From an uncultured Mucilaginibacter sp. (GTDB taxonomy: Bacteria > Bacteroidota > Bacteroidia > Sphingobacteriales > Sphingobacteriaceae), in assembly GCA_913775265.1 (NCBI GenBank), contig CAJYJH010000045.1, forward strand, positions 27,228 through 91,227: DNA of 64,000 nt. The letters run 5' to 3'. This document shows, one piece after another, positions 44,360 through 53,199 of the stretch. The position numbers were made by a program, and so were the translations under genes. Below the pieces are notes generated by a model. The model did no database searches. It was not told the origin of the DNA and was given only the letters and a program-made list of their open reading frames with translations. The number at the start of each line of letters is the position of its first letter. The first letter of the stretch is position 1.

Positions 44360-44461
44360 GTCATGCCGATGAATATCGGCATCCCATCAGAAAGGTTCGC
44401 TGACTATTATGTCCGTTACTTAGCATGTGAGATGCCGATATTCATCGGCATGACGGTGGGG
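44360..44461. repeat. REP-like inverted pair R2/R3
   Basis: Unit R2 (44360-44383) is the exact reverse complement of 44431-44454 in R3, with 47 nt between. Each unit is itself an 8-4-8 palindrome (ATGCCGAT/ATCGGCAT). R3 continues with GGTGGGG as in R1. Confidence 0.85.
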
Positions 44462-44483
44462 AGTAAAGGAGGCAGTCATAAAA

Positions 44484-44522
44484 TTCAGCCCGAGGTTTGG
44501 ACAACGTCATCCTCAGGCTGAA
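44484..44522 (-). terminator. Terminator of the M28 peptidase gene
   Basis: TTCAGCCCGAGG and CCTCAGGCTGAA form a 12-bp stem with one mismatch/GU position and a 15-nt loop, followed on the minus strand by TTTTA, 10 bp after the stop codon. Confidence 0.75.
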
Positions 44523-44532
44523 AAATAATCTA

Positions 44533-46095
44533 TCAATCCAAACCACCACGCCGTGTGGCTTTCACAGGCTCCGGCCATTTCATCGGTTCGCCAGTGCGTG
44601 GGTTGTTGCCGAGCGGGGCGCGTTCGGTAGATGTCTTTTGCGGGTCTTCGCTGGCCATATAGATCAGGATGGCAGCGAGGATAGCATTTTTGCGCACATC
44701 GTCAAAGACAATCTTATCGTAGGTATCGCGGTTGGTGTGCCAGGTATAATTACCGTACGACCAGCTAAGCGAGCTTAGTGAAAAGCCGGGAGCACCTGCT
44801 GCCACAAACGAGGCAAAGTCGGACCCGCCACCGCCCGGTGATCCCGGAAAACTGGTTTTAATCGAGTCGCGGATGTTGGAAGGTACGGCTGCCAGCCAGC
44901 GGCCAATGTAATCGCCTGCCTTGGCAAAGCCCTGGCCCGATATGTTAACCACACGGCCGGTGCCGTTGTCCTGATTAAATAAGGCTTGCAGGTTTTTTAC
45001 AATCTCCGGATGATCTTCCACAAAGGCGCGCGAGCCGTTCAGGCCTTCTTCTTCGCTGCCCCAATGGCCTACCAGTATGGTACGCTTAGGCTTAGGGTAA
45101 ACTTTTTTGAGGATGCGCATGGCTTCCATCATGGTCAGGGTTCCGGTACCGTTATCGGTAGCACCCGAGGCGCCATCCCATGAGTCAAAGTGGGCCGACA
45201 ACATAACATATTCTTTAGCTTTGCTGCTGCCTTTAACCTCGGCAATGGTATTGTAGGTAGGCACTACGCCCAACTCCTTAGATTCGGTATGCAAGGCAAT
45301 GCGTGGCTTTTTGCCCGATTCGGCTAAGCGGTACAACAAGGTGTAGTCTTCTAAAGCAATATCAACGGTAGGCACCTTTTTAGTATAGGCGCTAAATATT
45401 TTATCCACCCCAAACCCGGCCGACCAGTAATTGGTGATGATACCTGCTGCACCCGCGTTCTCAAGCGCTACGGGCAGTGTACGGGCAGTGTAACCGGTTT
45501 TAGCAATGCGCTTACGCCAGGCGTCGGTAGCGGCCGTGCGCCCGGCTTTCATTTTATCAAAAGATTCTTTGGTGGCAAATTCCTGCCAGTTATAATCCGG
45601 GCGACCGGTAGGCTGGCACATGGATATCATTACCAGTTTACCTTTAACGTTGGGTAGCCATTGTTTAAACGCAGCTGAGTCGGCTAAGTCGGGTAGGATG
45701 ATGGTTTCGGCAGTAACGGTCTGGTTGCCCATGCCGGGGCTCCAGGCCAGCTGTGTACCTTCCAGTGATCTTACACGAGGGTACACCATGTCAATGTGCG
45801 ATATGCCGCGTTCCCAGCCGCGCCACTCGCCCCATTTTTCGTTGCGGGCGGCAATGCCCCAGCCTTTGTATTTGGCAACGGCCCAGTCATTAGCCTGCTG
45901 CATTTGCGGCGTGCCCACCAGGCGCGGACCAATACCATCAATCAACTCATGAGCCAGTTTTTCGAGCTGTGAGTTTTCGGTGCCTTCTTTTACAATCTGA
46001 TCAATTACAGCGCTTTGCTGTGCCGTGGCCGTACCTGCCGACAAGAGCAGGGCCACCGCCGATGCAAAGGATAAGGAGTTGATTTTGCGTTTCAT
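44533..46095 (-). CDS. M28-family zinc metallopeptidase, secreted
   Basis: The 520-residue protein has a signal peptide (SFASAVALLLSAGTATAQQ), a PA insert domain (~residues 130-270) and the M28 di-zinc centre: AHFDSW (His302, Asp304), GATDNGTG (bridging Asp314), WGSEEEGLNGS (Glu348-350 with the catalytic Glu), NQDNGTG (Asp376) and a late WHTNRDTYDK (His). These are exported aminopeptidases or carboxypeptidases (Ap1/PSMA-like). It is a single gene on the minus strand, divergent from the pectate lyase gene. Peptide preference is unknown. Confidence 0.93.
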   Translation of the reverse strand: MKRKINSLSFASAVALLLSAGTATAQQSAVIDQIVKEGTENSQLEKLAHELIDGIGPRLVGTPQMQQANDWAVAKYKGWGIAARNEKWGEWRGWERGISHIDMVYPRVRSLEGTQLAWSPGMGNQTVTAETIILPDLADSAAFKQWLPNVKGKLVMISMCQPTGRPDYNWQEFATKESFDKMKAGRTAATDAWRKRIAKTGYTARTLPVALENAGAAGIITNYWSAGFGVDKIFSAYTKKVPTVDIALEDYTLLYRLAESGKKPRIALHTESKELGVVPTYNTIAEVKGSSKAKEYVMLSAHFDSWDGASGATDNGTGTLTMMEAMRILKKVYPKPKRTILVGHWGSEEEGLNGSRAFVEDHPEIVKNLQALFNQDNGTGRVVNISGQGFAKAGDYIGRWLAAVPSNIRDSIKTSFPGSPGGGGSDFASFVAAGAPGFSLSSLSWSYGNYTWHTNRDTYDKIVFDDVRKNAILAAILIYMASEDPQKTSTERAPLGNNPRTGEPMKWPEPVKATRRGGLD

Positions 46096-46211
46096 AACGC
46101 CAAGTTAATAAATTATGAAGAGTAATATCCGTCACGCTGTTGTTACACATTAGGTAACTGCTTACCCTGTTGTGGTATTTAAAAATATTGTATATTTATG
46201 ATTACCATTGT

Positions 46212-47372
46212 ATGAACAAAATTGCAATTACGCTATTACTGACCTTGGCTGTAAGCGCTGTTCGGGCTCAAACCGTTAACAAAAAATATAAGCTGGATAC
46301 GCAGATGTTTGCCAGTAATGCCGGCCATTGGTATGGCATTAAGGATAAACATAACGTTATTAACCCCAAACGTAAGCAACCGCGCTATGCTGCTAACGAT
46401 GTGGTGGCCATCGGCGATAACATTCTGCTGTTTCAGAAAAACAACGGCGGCTGGGCCAAGAACTACGATGTAACTGCCATTTTAACGCCCGACCAGCAAG
46501 ATAGCATCCGCAACGATAAGGGCAACCTGAACACTACTTTTGATAATGGTACCACCTATACGCATGTAGCCAGCCTGGCCGATGTTTACCGTGCTACCGG
46601 TCAGCAAAAGTATGCTGATGGGGCGGTTAAGGGCATTCAATTCATCCTGTCGGCCCAATATAAAAATGGAGGCTGGCCGCAGTATTATCCTTTAGAAAAC
46701 AATTACAGCCGCCACATTACATACAATGATGATGCTTACGTGGGCATTATGCAATTGCTGCAGGAGATTAAAGATCACCGCGACCAATTTACGTTTGTGA
46801 ACGATGAATTGTACAGCAGGGTAGAGCAATCGTTTAAAAAAGGCGTCGACTGCATCATCAATACTCAAATTAATGATTTTGGAGAGGTAACCGCCTGGTG
46901 CCAGCAGCACGATGAGGTTACACTGCAACCGGTCTGGGCACGCGCCTTTGAGCCGCCCAGTATTTGCAATGCCGAGAGTGCCAATATTGTGTTACTGCTC
47001 ATGAGCATCGATCATCCGTCGGCAGAGATAAAAAAGGCTGTTAAGAATGCCGTAAACTGGTTTAAAGATTCGGCTATTGAAGGCACCCGGGTAAAAACCG
47101 TAGCTGCCCCGCCCGATACCAGCCAGTACACGATATCGCACACCGACCGCGTAGTGGTGCCCGACCCATCAGCACCGCCCATCTGGACGCGTTATTATGA
47201 GCTGCAAACCCATCGCCCGATGTTTTGCAACCGCGACAGCAAAGTAGTGTACTCACTGGCCGAGGTTGCACGCGAGCGCCGCTCGGGTTATGCCTGGTAT
47301 ACTTATAATCCGCAAAAGGTGCTGGATAAATACCCTGCCTGGGCGCAAAAATGGCTCACTAACAATAATTAA
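46212..47372 (+). CDS. pelA: Pectate lyase, polysaccharide lyase family 10
   Basis: The 386-residue protein starts at ATG 46212 (MNKIAITLLLTLAVSAVRAQ, signal peptide); the longer frame reads promoter sequence containing TATATTTA (46191-46198), a near -7 element. PL10 landmarks are NNGGWAKNYD, DNGTTYTHVASLADVYR, NGGWPQYYPL, TYNDDAYVG and the C-terminal RYYELQTHRPMFCNRD. It cleaves polygalacturonate by beta-elimination with Ca2+, in the periplasm or outside. No SusC/D partner or other pectin gene is adjacent. Its stop codon overlaps the stop of the convergent helicase gene. Confidence 0.92.
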   Translation: MNKIAITLLLTLAVSAVRAQTVNKKYKLDTQMFASNAGHWYGIKDKHNVINPKRKQPRYAANDVVAIGDNILLFQKNNGGWAKNYDVTAILTPDQQDSIRNDKGNLNTTFDNGTTYTHVASLADVYRATGQQKYADGAVKGIQFILSAQYKNGGWPQYYPLENNYSRHITYNDDAYVGIMQLLQEIKDHRDQFTFVNDELYSRVEQSFKKGVDCIINTQINDFGEVTAWCQQHDEVTLQPVWARAFEPPSICNAESANIVLLLMSIDHPSAEIKKAVKNAVNWFKDSAIEGTRVKTVAAPPDTSQYTISHTDRVVVPDPSAPPIWTRYYELQTHRPMFCNRDSKVVYSLAEVARERRSGYAWYTYNPQKVLDKYPAWAQKWLTNNN

Positions 47373-48736
47373 GATGGATCGGTAGGGGTGGGCTTACTAC
47401 CGTTGTTATTGTTGGGCTTGTTGCCGCGTGGCCGGTTATGGTTAGGCTTACGCTGACCGCCACCTCCGCTGATATTACTGCTACCACCACCGCCATTAGT
47501 TTTACTACCGCCGCCGCTGTTATTATTACCGCCACCCGGACGCTTTTTATTGCCTCCGCCACGGTTGCGGCGTTTTTTTACATCGCTGTCGGGTTTAAAC
47601 TGTGGCGCCTCGCCCAGTTCGGGTGGTAAGGGCACTTCATCAATTTCGCGCTCTATGAGTTGCTGTATGTTTTTAAACTTGCGCTGGTCACGCTCGTTTA
47701 CAAAGGTTATGGCAGTACCGGTAGTGGCAGCACGCGCCGTACGGCCAATGCGGTGAATGTAATCTTCCGGATCGCCGGGCACATCATAGTTTACCACCAG
47801 GTCAATTCCCTCTACGTCAATGCCTCTCGAAAGGGCATCCGTCCCGATAATGATTGGTAACTGTTTATTTTTAAACTCCAGTAAAATCTCCTCGCGCTCA
47901 TGCTGGGTAATGTCGGAGTGAAATGCGTTTACCTTCAGTTTCGCAGCCTTTAATTCTTTGTATAAGGCCTTTACTTTTTCTTTGGTGGATGCAAAAACGA
48001 TGATGCTAGTGTATTGGCCGCTGTTAAGCAGCATGGTTAACAGCTTGGTTTTTTGTCCGTCAAAAGTTTTATAAATCTGCTGATTAATGCCGGCGGCCGG
48101 CTGCGAGATAGCAATGTTAACCTGCTCGGGATTATTTAAAATAGACTTAGCCAGCGTACGAATGCGCGGCGGCATAGTGGCCGAAAACATGAGCGTTTGC
48201 CGTTTAGTAGGCAAGTGGCTTATGATGCGCATAATATCGTCATAAAAGCCCATATCCAGCATACGGTCGGCCTCATCCAGTATTAAATACTGCAGGTGAT
48301 TAAGCTTTAACGAGCCGGATGCCAAAAAGGAAATTAAACGACCAGGAGTGGCAATCAGGATATCAACCTTATTAGTAATACCACGTTTCTGCTGCTCATA
48401 AGCAATGCCGTCGCCGCCACCAAAAACGGCTTGCGAACTTATTTCGGTGAAGTAAGCCAGGCCTTCCACCTGCTGGTCGATCTGCTGGGCCAATTCGCGG
48501 GTAGGGGCCAGTATCAGCGCACTGATCTGGTGTTTGGGGTGCGGCCCCAGTAAGTTAAGGACGGGTAATAAATACGATGCAGTTTTGCCGGTACCGGTTT
48601 GGGCGCAGGCGATAATATCTTTGCCTTCCATCACCACCGGTATGGCCATTTGCTGTATGGCAGTAGGCGTTTTGTAGCCCATGCTGAGCAGGCCTTCGGT
48701 AAGCTGCTCGTTAAAGTTGAAGTCTAAAAAAGTCAC
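47369..48736 (-). CDS. DEAD-box RNA helicase, RhlE-like, with Gly/Asn-rich tail
   Basis: The 455-residue protein has the Q motif (YKTPTAIQQM), motif I AQTGTGKT (45-52), Ia PTRELAQQ, Ib TPGR, II DEAD (154-157), III SAT, and C-terminal RGIDVEG and HRIGRTARA. From ~residue 390 the chain becomes basic and low in complexity, rich in Gly, Asn, Lys and Arg, like RGG-type tails that bind RNA and can drive condensate formation. It remodels RNA, for example in ribosome assembly or cold growth. Its last codons overlap the end of the pectate lyase gene on the other strand. Confidence 0.94.
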   Translation of the reverse strand: MTFLDFNFNEQLTEGLLSMGYKTPTAIQQMAIPVVMEGKDIIACAQTGTGKTASYLLPVLNLLGPHPKHQISALILAPTRELAQQIDQQVEGLAYFTEISSQAVFGGGDGIAYEQQKRGITNKVDILIATPGRLISFLASGSLKLNHLQYLILDEADRMLDMGFYDDIMRIISHLPTKRQTLMFSATMPPRIRTLAKSILNNPEQVNIAISQPAAGINQQIYKTFDGQKTKLLTMLLNSGQYTSIIVFASTKEKVKALYKELKAAKLKVNAFHSDITQHEREEILLEFKNKQLPIIIGTDALSRGIDVEGIDLVVNYDVPGDPEDYIHRIGRTARAATTGTAITFVNERDQRKFKNIQQLIEREIDEVPLPPELGEAPQFKPDSDVKKRRNRGGGNKKRPGGGNNNSGGGSKTNGGGGSSNISGGGGQRKPNHNRPRGNKPNNNNGSKPTPTDPS

Positions 48737-48862
48737 TTAGTCTGTAATATTTTGGCAAGATATAAATTATATCAGGCACCATGATTACAGAATTGCATAA
48801 AACGAAAAATCAATCACAAAAATTACAGAATAAATAGCTGATTTAGTGTACAGCACAGCGTG

Positions 48863-49231
48863 CTACCTGTTTAACAAATTGAACACCTTTTGCTGCAACA
48901 CTTCCATCTCAAAAGGCTTCTCTAAGTAGTCGTCTGCGCCTACCTGCTCGGCTTTGCTGCGCACATCCATACTGGCCGAAACAATAATCACCGGTATGTC
49001 TTTGGTAGATGCCTGTCGCTTAATTTGGCGGCAAACTGCCTGCCCATCGTGCCCTGGCATCTGTATATCCAGCAAAATAAGGTCGGGTCGGGCTTTAACG
49101 GCCTGCATAACCGATGTGCCATCATTAACGTACAGCACCTCGTACCCCGACATGTCCAGTATTGCTGAAATGGAATCCACAATCGCCTCGTCATCATCTG
49201 CAACTAATATCGTTTTTTGCTTCGTCTCCAT
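48863..49231 (-). CDS. Single-domain response regulator (CheY-like)
   Basis: The 122-residue receiver starts at METKQKTILVADDDE (ATG 49231); upstream in-frame codons overlap the divergent promoter. Acidic DDD at 12-14, phospho-site Asp55 (LILLDIQMPG), Ser near 85 (IIVSAS) and Lys in LEKPF complete the active site. There is no output domain, so it works by protein contact. No kinase gene is near. A second stand-alone receiver of similar design is found 3 kb away. Confidence 0.9.
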   Translation of the reverse strand: METKQKTILVADDDEAIVDSISAILDMSGYEVLYVNDGTSVMQAVKARPDLILLDIQMPGHDGQAVCRQIKRQASTKDIPVIIVSASMDVRSKAEQVGADDYLEKPFEMEVLQQKVFNLLNR

Positions 49232-49340
49232 ATACGTGTTGTAACAAAAATTAAGCCTGATTTTGTATATTATCCCCCAAACCACGCCGCGAAAGGCGTT
49301 GTTAACTGCAAAATTAGTTCAAACTGTACAAATTATCACT

Positions 49341-50207
49341 ATGAAAGCTACCGACGAAAAAGCGTTATCAGATTGGTTATTAATATTTTTAGGCATCATT
49401 TCGGCCGCTTTTGGTTTAAAAGGCTTTTTGCTGTCCAGTCATTTCATCGACGGCGGTGTTACCGGCATATCCATGCTGGCGGCCGATATTACCGGCGTAC
49501 CCATCGCTATTTTGATTTTTGTGTTAAATATTCCTTTTTTAATTTTAGGCTACAAGCGTTTGGGGATGTGGTTCGCCATTAAAAGTTTTACCGGCATACT
49601 CGGGCTCTCGATAGCTATTGCTTTTCTTCACTTTCCGGATATGACTTCAGACAGGCTGCTGACGGCCGTTTTTGGTGGCTTTTTTATAGGGGTAGGGATT
49701 GGGTTTGCCATGCGTGGCGGCGCCGTGTTAGACGGTACCGAAATTGCCGCCCTGCTGTTAAGTAAAAAGGCCCAGCTGCTCAAAATAAGTGATATTGTAC
49801 TGATTTTAAATATCATCATCTTTTTAACGGCGGCCTTCTTTTTAGGGGTTGAAAAGGCTATGTATTCGGTGCTTACCTACATTGCCGCCTCCAAGATGAT
49901 CGACCTGATTTTAAACGGTATTGAGCAGTATACCGGCATTACGGTTGTATCGGTTAAAAGTGAGGTGATTCGCAAGGTAATTACCATGCAGATGGGGCGC
50001 GGGGTAACCATTTACCAGGGCAAAAGCGGCTACGGCAAAGACGGCTATGTCAACGACCCACGCGACATCATCTTTACCGTAGTGACCCGCCTGGAGATAC
50101 CCGCTCTGAAAGAAAAAATACTAAAAATTGACCCGTCGGCTTTTATTATCCAGCAAAGTATTGATGATACTACCGGAGGCATATTGAAGCGGAAGAAGCT
50201 GCATTAG
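49341..50207 (+). CDS. YitT family membrane protein (DUF161 and DUF2179)
   Basis: The 288-residue protein starts at ATG 49341 (MKATDEKALSDWLL), 109 bp from the divergent receiver gene. Five or six hydrophobic segments occupy residues ~10-180 with the family motif SHFIDGGVTGISML and GGFFIGVGIGFAMRGGAVLDGTE, then a cytoplasmic DUF2179 domain (~200-285) with YQGKSGYGKDGY. The family is widespread in Firmicutes and Bacteroidota; transport is assumed but no substrate has been established. Confidence 0.9.
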   Translation: MKATDEKALSDWLLIFLGIISAAFGLKGFLLSSHFIDGGVTGISMLAADITGVPIAILIFVLNIPFLILGYKRLGMWFAIKSFTGILGLSIAIAFLHFPDMTSDRLLTAVFGGFFIGVGIGFAMRGGAVLDGTEIAALLLSKKAQLLKISDIVLILNIIIFLTAAFFLGVEKAMYSVLTYIAASKMIDLILNGIEQYTGITVVSVKSEVIRKVITMQMGRGVTIYQGKSGYGKDGYVNDPRDIIFTVVTRLEIPALKEKILKIDPSAFIIQQSIDDTTGGILKRKKLH

Positions 50208-50413
50208 GGAGTGAAGAAGTCCGTAGAGTCGGTAAGTCGGTAATGAGTGAGTGAGTATATGTTAGGATTTAGGTAATGTTTATTGCATATCACTCAATTA
50301 AGCAATAGGAAGTGCAATGTCGTTTTTATAAGTTTCGTTACAAGCCGATTGTATAAAAATGTTCCTCCGTATATCATTATAATTTATTGATTTGTGTCCA
50401 AGTGATAGGCTCA

Positions 50414-50899
50414 ATGGCTCAAAAAACAATAGCATCCTATAAACTAAGTTTTAACACCCAGTACAACCAATTCTACATAAGAGATAAATCGTCGCCGGGC
50501 AGGACGGATTCAGAAATGTTTTGGACCGATGAGGCTTATAAGGAAAGACTGGCTATAGAAGAAGGTATTGTTGGGGTTGGGACTGAATGTTACGGGCACG
50601 TGAGGGCGGAAAAAATTTTGCTTGACAAGAAGCTTGCTTATGATGCTAACAAAACTTACGATCATGTAGTTGAAGGTGGGCTGGAAATCAAGTCTGATGT
50701 TTTGCAAATTCTTGATTGTCCTAATTCTAACGTAGAAAAAGAGTTTAAAATTAGGCCGGGCAGATACCGGGTTCGAGTTTATTCATCTAATCTGGCAAGT
50801 GTTGATGACGATGAAGAAAAAGGCCAAGACTATTACAAAATTGAAATCTGGCCTGATGGTGATATAAAGCGTAAGGTGCTGAAGCAGTGGAATCAGTAG
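50414..50899 (+). CDS. Hypothetical protein, AT-rich gene
   Basis: I do not recognise this 161-residue protein with certainty. ATG 50414 (MAQKTIASYKLSF) is preferred over a TTG nine codons upstream. It is soluble, without signal or membrane segment, and predicted beta-rich; the end EFKIRPGRYRVRVYSSN ... YYKIEIWP faintly resembles ComJ-like or immunity-type proteins. The gene is richer in A+T than its flanks and is followed by another small unknown gene, so an acquired pair of defence-related or immunity genes is one possibility. A GTCGGTAA direct repeat lies in the gap before it (~50231-50247). Confidence 0.6.
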   Translation: MAQKTIASYKLSFNTQYNQFYIRDKSSPGRTDSEMFWTDEAYKERLAIEEGIVGVGTECYGHVRAEKILLDKKLAYDANKTYDHVVEGGLEIKSDVLQILDCPNSNVEKEFKIRPGRYRVRVYSSNLASVDDDEEKGQDYYKIEIWPDGDIKRKVLKQWNQ

Positions 50900-51121
50900 A
50901 GCCTTGCTTTAAGTTGTGAATATAACAATGCAATTAATCTTCTTGGAGCATGTGTAATTATGTATTTAGGCAGTCTAGCAAATTTAAGGCGATAAACAAT
51001 GACATTGCTTACAAATTGATAAAATTTATCTTCTGATTGATTTCGTTAAACTAAACCCGTTTTAAAGATAGTGCTGTCGATAAACTAAATTATAATTCGA
51101 CAACTCGAAAAATGACAGAAT

Positions 51122-51445
51122 ATGAAATTAACTGACTTAATAGATTATTTGACACGCGTTAAGCAATTGGAAGAATTGTATCAAAAATACAACGTTAGTC
51201 AAGACTCAGAAGCCTTGTTAATTTATTTACAAAATAAATTAAGTTTACAATCTCCGGTTATCATTTTTGAAATAGAAGAAACGGATGATTACCTCGTGTT
51301 TGAAAAAGATGGAGTGAAGTATGAGCAACTTTTTTCTGTAAACCATACGATTGAACTGCTTGAAGATTTGGAACTTAAAGACAATGGCCATTCGAATTTA
51401 GAAATAGCTAAAAGGCTGCTCAAGTATAGAAAGAACGACGCTTAA
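51122..51445 (+). CDS. Hypothetical small protein, AT-rich gene
   Basis: This 107-residue protein is not recognised. It is acidic, starts with an amphipathic helix (LTDLIDYLTRVKQLEELYQKY), has a central beta-hairpin-like part (VIIFEIEETDDYLVFEKDGVKYEQL as pieces) and ends with a helix (NLEIAKRLLKYRKNDA). Size, acidity and layout resemble small immunity or antitoxin-like proteins, without a toxin gene nearby. The ATG is preceded by AAAAATGACAGAAT and no clear ribosome site. Confidence 0.55.
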   Translation: MKLTDLIDYLTRVKQLEELYQKYNVSQDSEALLIYLQNKLSLQSPVIIFEIEETDDYLVFEKDGVKYEQLFSVNHTIELLEDLELKDNGHSNLEIAKRLLKYRKNDA

Positions 51446-51481
51446 GTAAACTTGAACTTTTGGCTCATAATACCCCACCTC

Positions 51482-51811
51482 TTACAAAACCCTCAAACTG
51501 CTGCACCAAATCTCGGTACTATACCGCTTAACACCATGTTCGTCAACCGAAGAATTAGTTTTGATCTTACCTTCCACATATATCAGCTGACCTTGGGTTA
51601 GGCCCGGGGCGTTTTTGTTGAGCTGTTGCTGGCCGATCTTGATCTGATGCTGCTCGGTGTGCTGTGTGGGTAGTTGGTTTTTTTGGATATTCTCGTTAGT
51701 AGCCAGCGGAAAGTAATAGTAACCTTGTCCGTCGGTTTGGTGTTTTAATGTGGGGTGTTGTAAAACTTTGCCCAGTAAAAATACCTTGTTGATGCCTGCA
51801 TTATTTAACAT
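51482..51811 (-). CDS. Single-stranded DNA-binding protein, short form
   Basis: The 109-residue protein is one SSB OB-fold: NKVFLLGKVLQHPTLKHQ, YYYFPLATNE, TEQHQIKI, LTQGQLIYVEGKIK and YSTEIWCSSLRVL match strands 1-5 of SSB. It stops right after the fold, so the flexible linker and the acidic DDDxPF tip that recruits partner proteins are missing. It is probably an accessory SSB rather than the replicative one. The 5-gene row on the minus strand begins with the M20 hydrolase, but gaps of 84 bp and more make co-transcription uncertain. Confidence 0.88.
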   Translation of the reverse strand: MLNNAGINKVFLLGKVLQHPTLKHQTDGQGYYYFPLATNENIQKNQLPTQHTEQHQIKIGQQQLNKNAPGLTQGQLIYVEGKIKTNSSVDEHGVKRYSTEIWCSSLRVL

Positions 51812-51895
51812 AGTAGCTTAAAATATAAATGAGGGAGGGCTAAAAACGGCAATAGCTGCATGCGTAGTTCATGCAGCTATTGCTCAAAGGTTAAT

Positions 51896-52270
51896 TTATG
51901 CAGTTTGGCCGTGGCGGGCACTTAACGTGCTGATGCGGCTGATGAGGTGATCCAGTTCAAACGGTTTAGAGATAAAATCGTCGCAACCATAGTTGCCTAA
52001 TGAAAGTAGCACTTTAGAATAAGCCGAAATAATAATGACCGGCAGATGGCTTGTTTCGGGCGATTTTTTGATTTGTGCACACAATTCGCCGCCATTAATG
52101 CCATTCAATATGTAATCTATTAAAATAACGTCGGGGTTAAAGCTGCTGATGCAATTGAAAATGTTATCCGTATCGCTGTATGTTTTTACCTCAAATCCCT
52201 CATACCCTAAAATTTCTTCCATAACGTCCAGGATAGCCGGGTCGTTATCTACTACTAAAACGCGTTTCAT
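51896..52270 (-). CDS. Single-domain response regulator
   Basis: The 124-residue receiver has the acidic pair in VVDNDP (Asp8, Asp10), phospho-site Asp52 (VILIDYILNG), IIISAYS and the conserved Lys in ISKPFEL. There is no DNA-binding or enzymatic domain. It lies 225 bp from a NarL-type regulator gene transcribed the same way and could be a shared phospho-sink, but no kinase is present in the neighbourhood. Confidence 0.9.
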   Translation of the reverse strand: MKRVLVVDNDPAILDVMEEILGYEGFEVKTYSDTDNIFNCISSFNPDVILIDYILNGINGGELCAQIKKSPETSHLPVIIISAYSKVLLSLGNYGCDDFISKPFELDHLISRISTLSARHGQTA

Positions 52271-52495
52271 AACTGGTATATCGGTTAATACAATAATTAA
52301 TCTGTAATTAAATACTGGTATAGTTGGCTATAAAAGTATTATAACAGCTTATTGATTATTTAGTTTCTAATTAATTATCAAAACAAAGGTACAGCAGCAT
52401 AATCAAAAAAATACAAGTATAAACCCGTGTTTTTCGTCGTTATAAACACCTGTTTTAAATAATAACGCGCAGATAACGCTCTTGCACTGTAAAAA

Positions 52496-53155
52496 TCAGG
52501 CTACATATTTATGCTGTATAGCAAACCTGATGAGCGATGCCGTGTTGCGTGTGCCGGTTTTATCAATAAGGTTTTGGCGGTGCCCTTCTACCGTGCGTTT
52601 GCTGGTAAACAGCTTTTCGGCAATCTCGAGGTTGGTGTAGCCATCGGCAATCAAGGTGAGTACTTCCAGTTCGCGCTTAGATAGTTCGACGGGTTGTGAT
52701 TGGTGGTTATAATTGGCATCGGGCGAGAAAAGCGTTTTATCGAGCATTTTGAGTGAGATCTCGGCACTCAGGTAACGCTCGTTGTATTTGCAAATGTGGC
52801 GTATGGCAAATAAAAGTTCTTCGGCACTTACCGTTTTAAGAATATAGCCTTTGGTACCGGCTTTAAATGCCTGGGTAATGTAACGCTCATGGTCGAGCAT
52901 GGATAATACGAGGGTTTTCAAGCCCGGGTAGCGTTCGTTAATGGCTTCGATGAGTTCCATGCCATTCATTACGGGCATGTTTACGTCGGTAACAATGATG
53001 TCGGGTAAGTCTGTTCCGCCTTTTTCGAGCAGTTGCAAAACCTGTTGCCCGTCAGTAGCTTCGGCTACAATGTTCATATCGCTTTCCTGATCCAGTAGCG
53101 TTCTGATGCCATTGCGTACCACATTATGGTCATCGGCCAAAATTATCTTGATCAT
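52496..53155 (-). CDS. NarL/FixJ-family response regulator
   Basis: The 219-residue protein has a receiver with DDH (8-10), phospho-site Asp57 (IIVTDVNMPVMNG) and the KT pair near residue 107, and a LuxR-type HTH from ~residue 153: LSKRELEVLTLIADGYTNLE and SKRTVEGHRQNLIDK. It binds DNA as a dimer once phosphorylated. Its kinase is not in the window. It follows the DUF72 gene by 44 bp and may be partly co-transcribed with it. Confidence 0.93.
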   Translation of the reverse strand: MIKIILADDHNVVRNGIRTLLDQESDMNIVAEATDGQQVLQLLEKGGTDLPDIIVTDVNMPVMNGMELIEAINERYPGLKTLVLSMLDHERYITQAFKAGTKGYILKTVSAEELLFAIRHICKYNERYLSAEISLKMLDKTLFSPDANYNHQSQPVELSKRELEVLTLIADGYTNLEIAEKLFTSKRTVEGHRQNLIDKTGTRNTASLIRFAIQHKYVA

Positions 53156-53199
53156 ACCATGCCCCCGTCTCCTTAAAAAAATTGGTAAGCTGTTATAGG

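Noticed and set aside
43897..44461. CRISPR-like reading of the repeated palindromes
   Set aside because: Only three units, unequal spacing, inverted orientation and no cas genes; REP-like explanation fits better.
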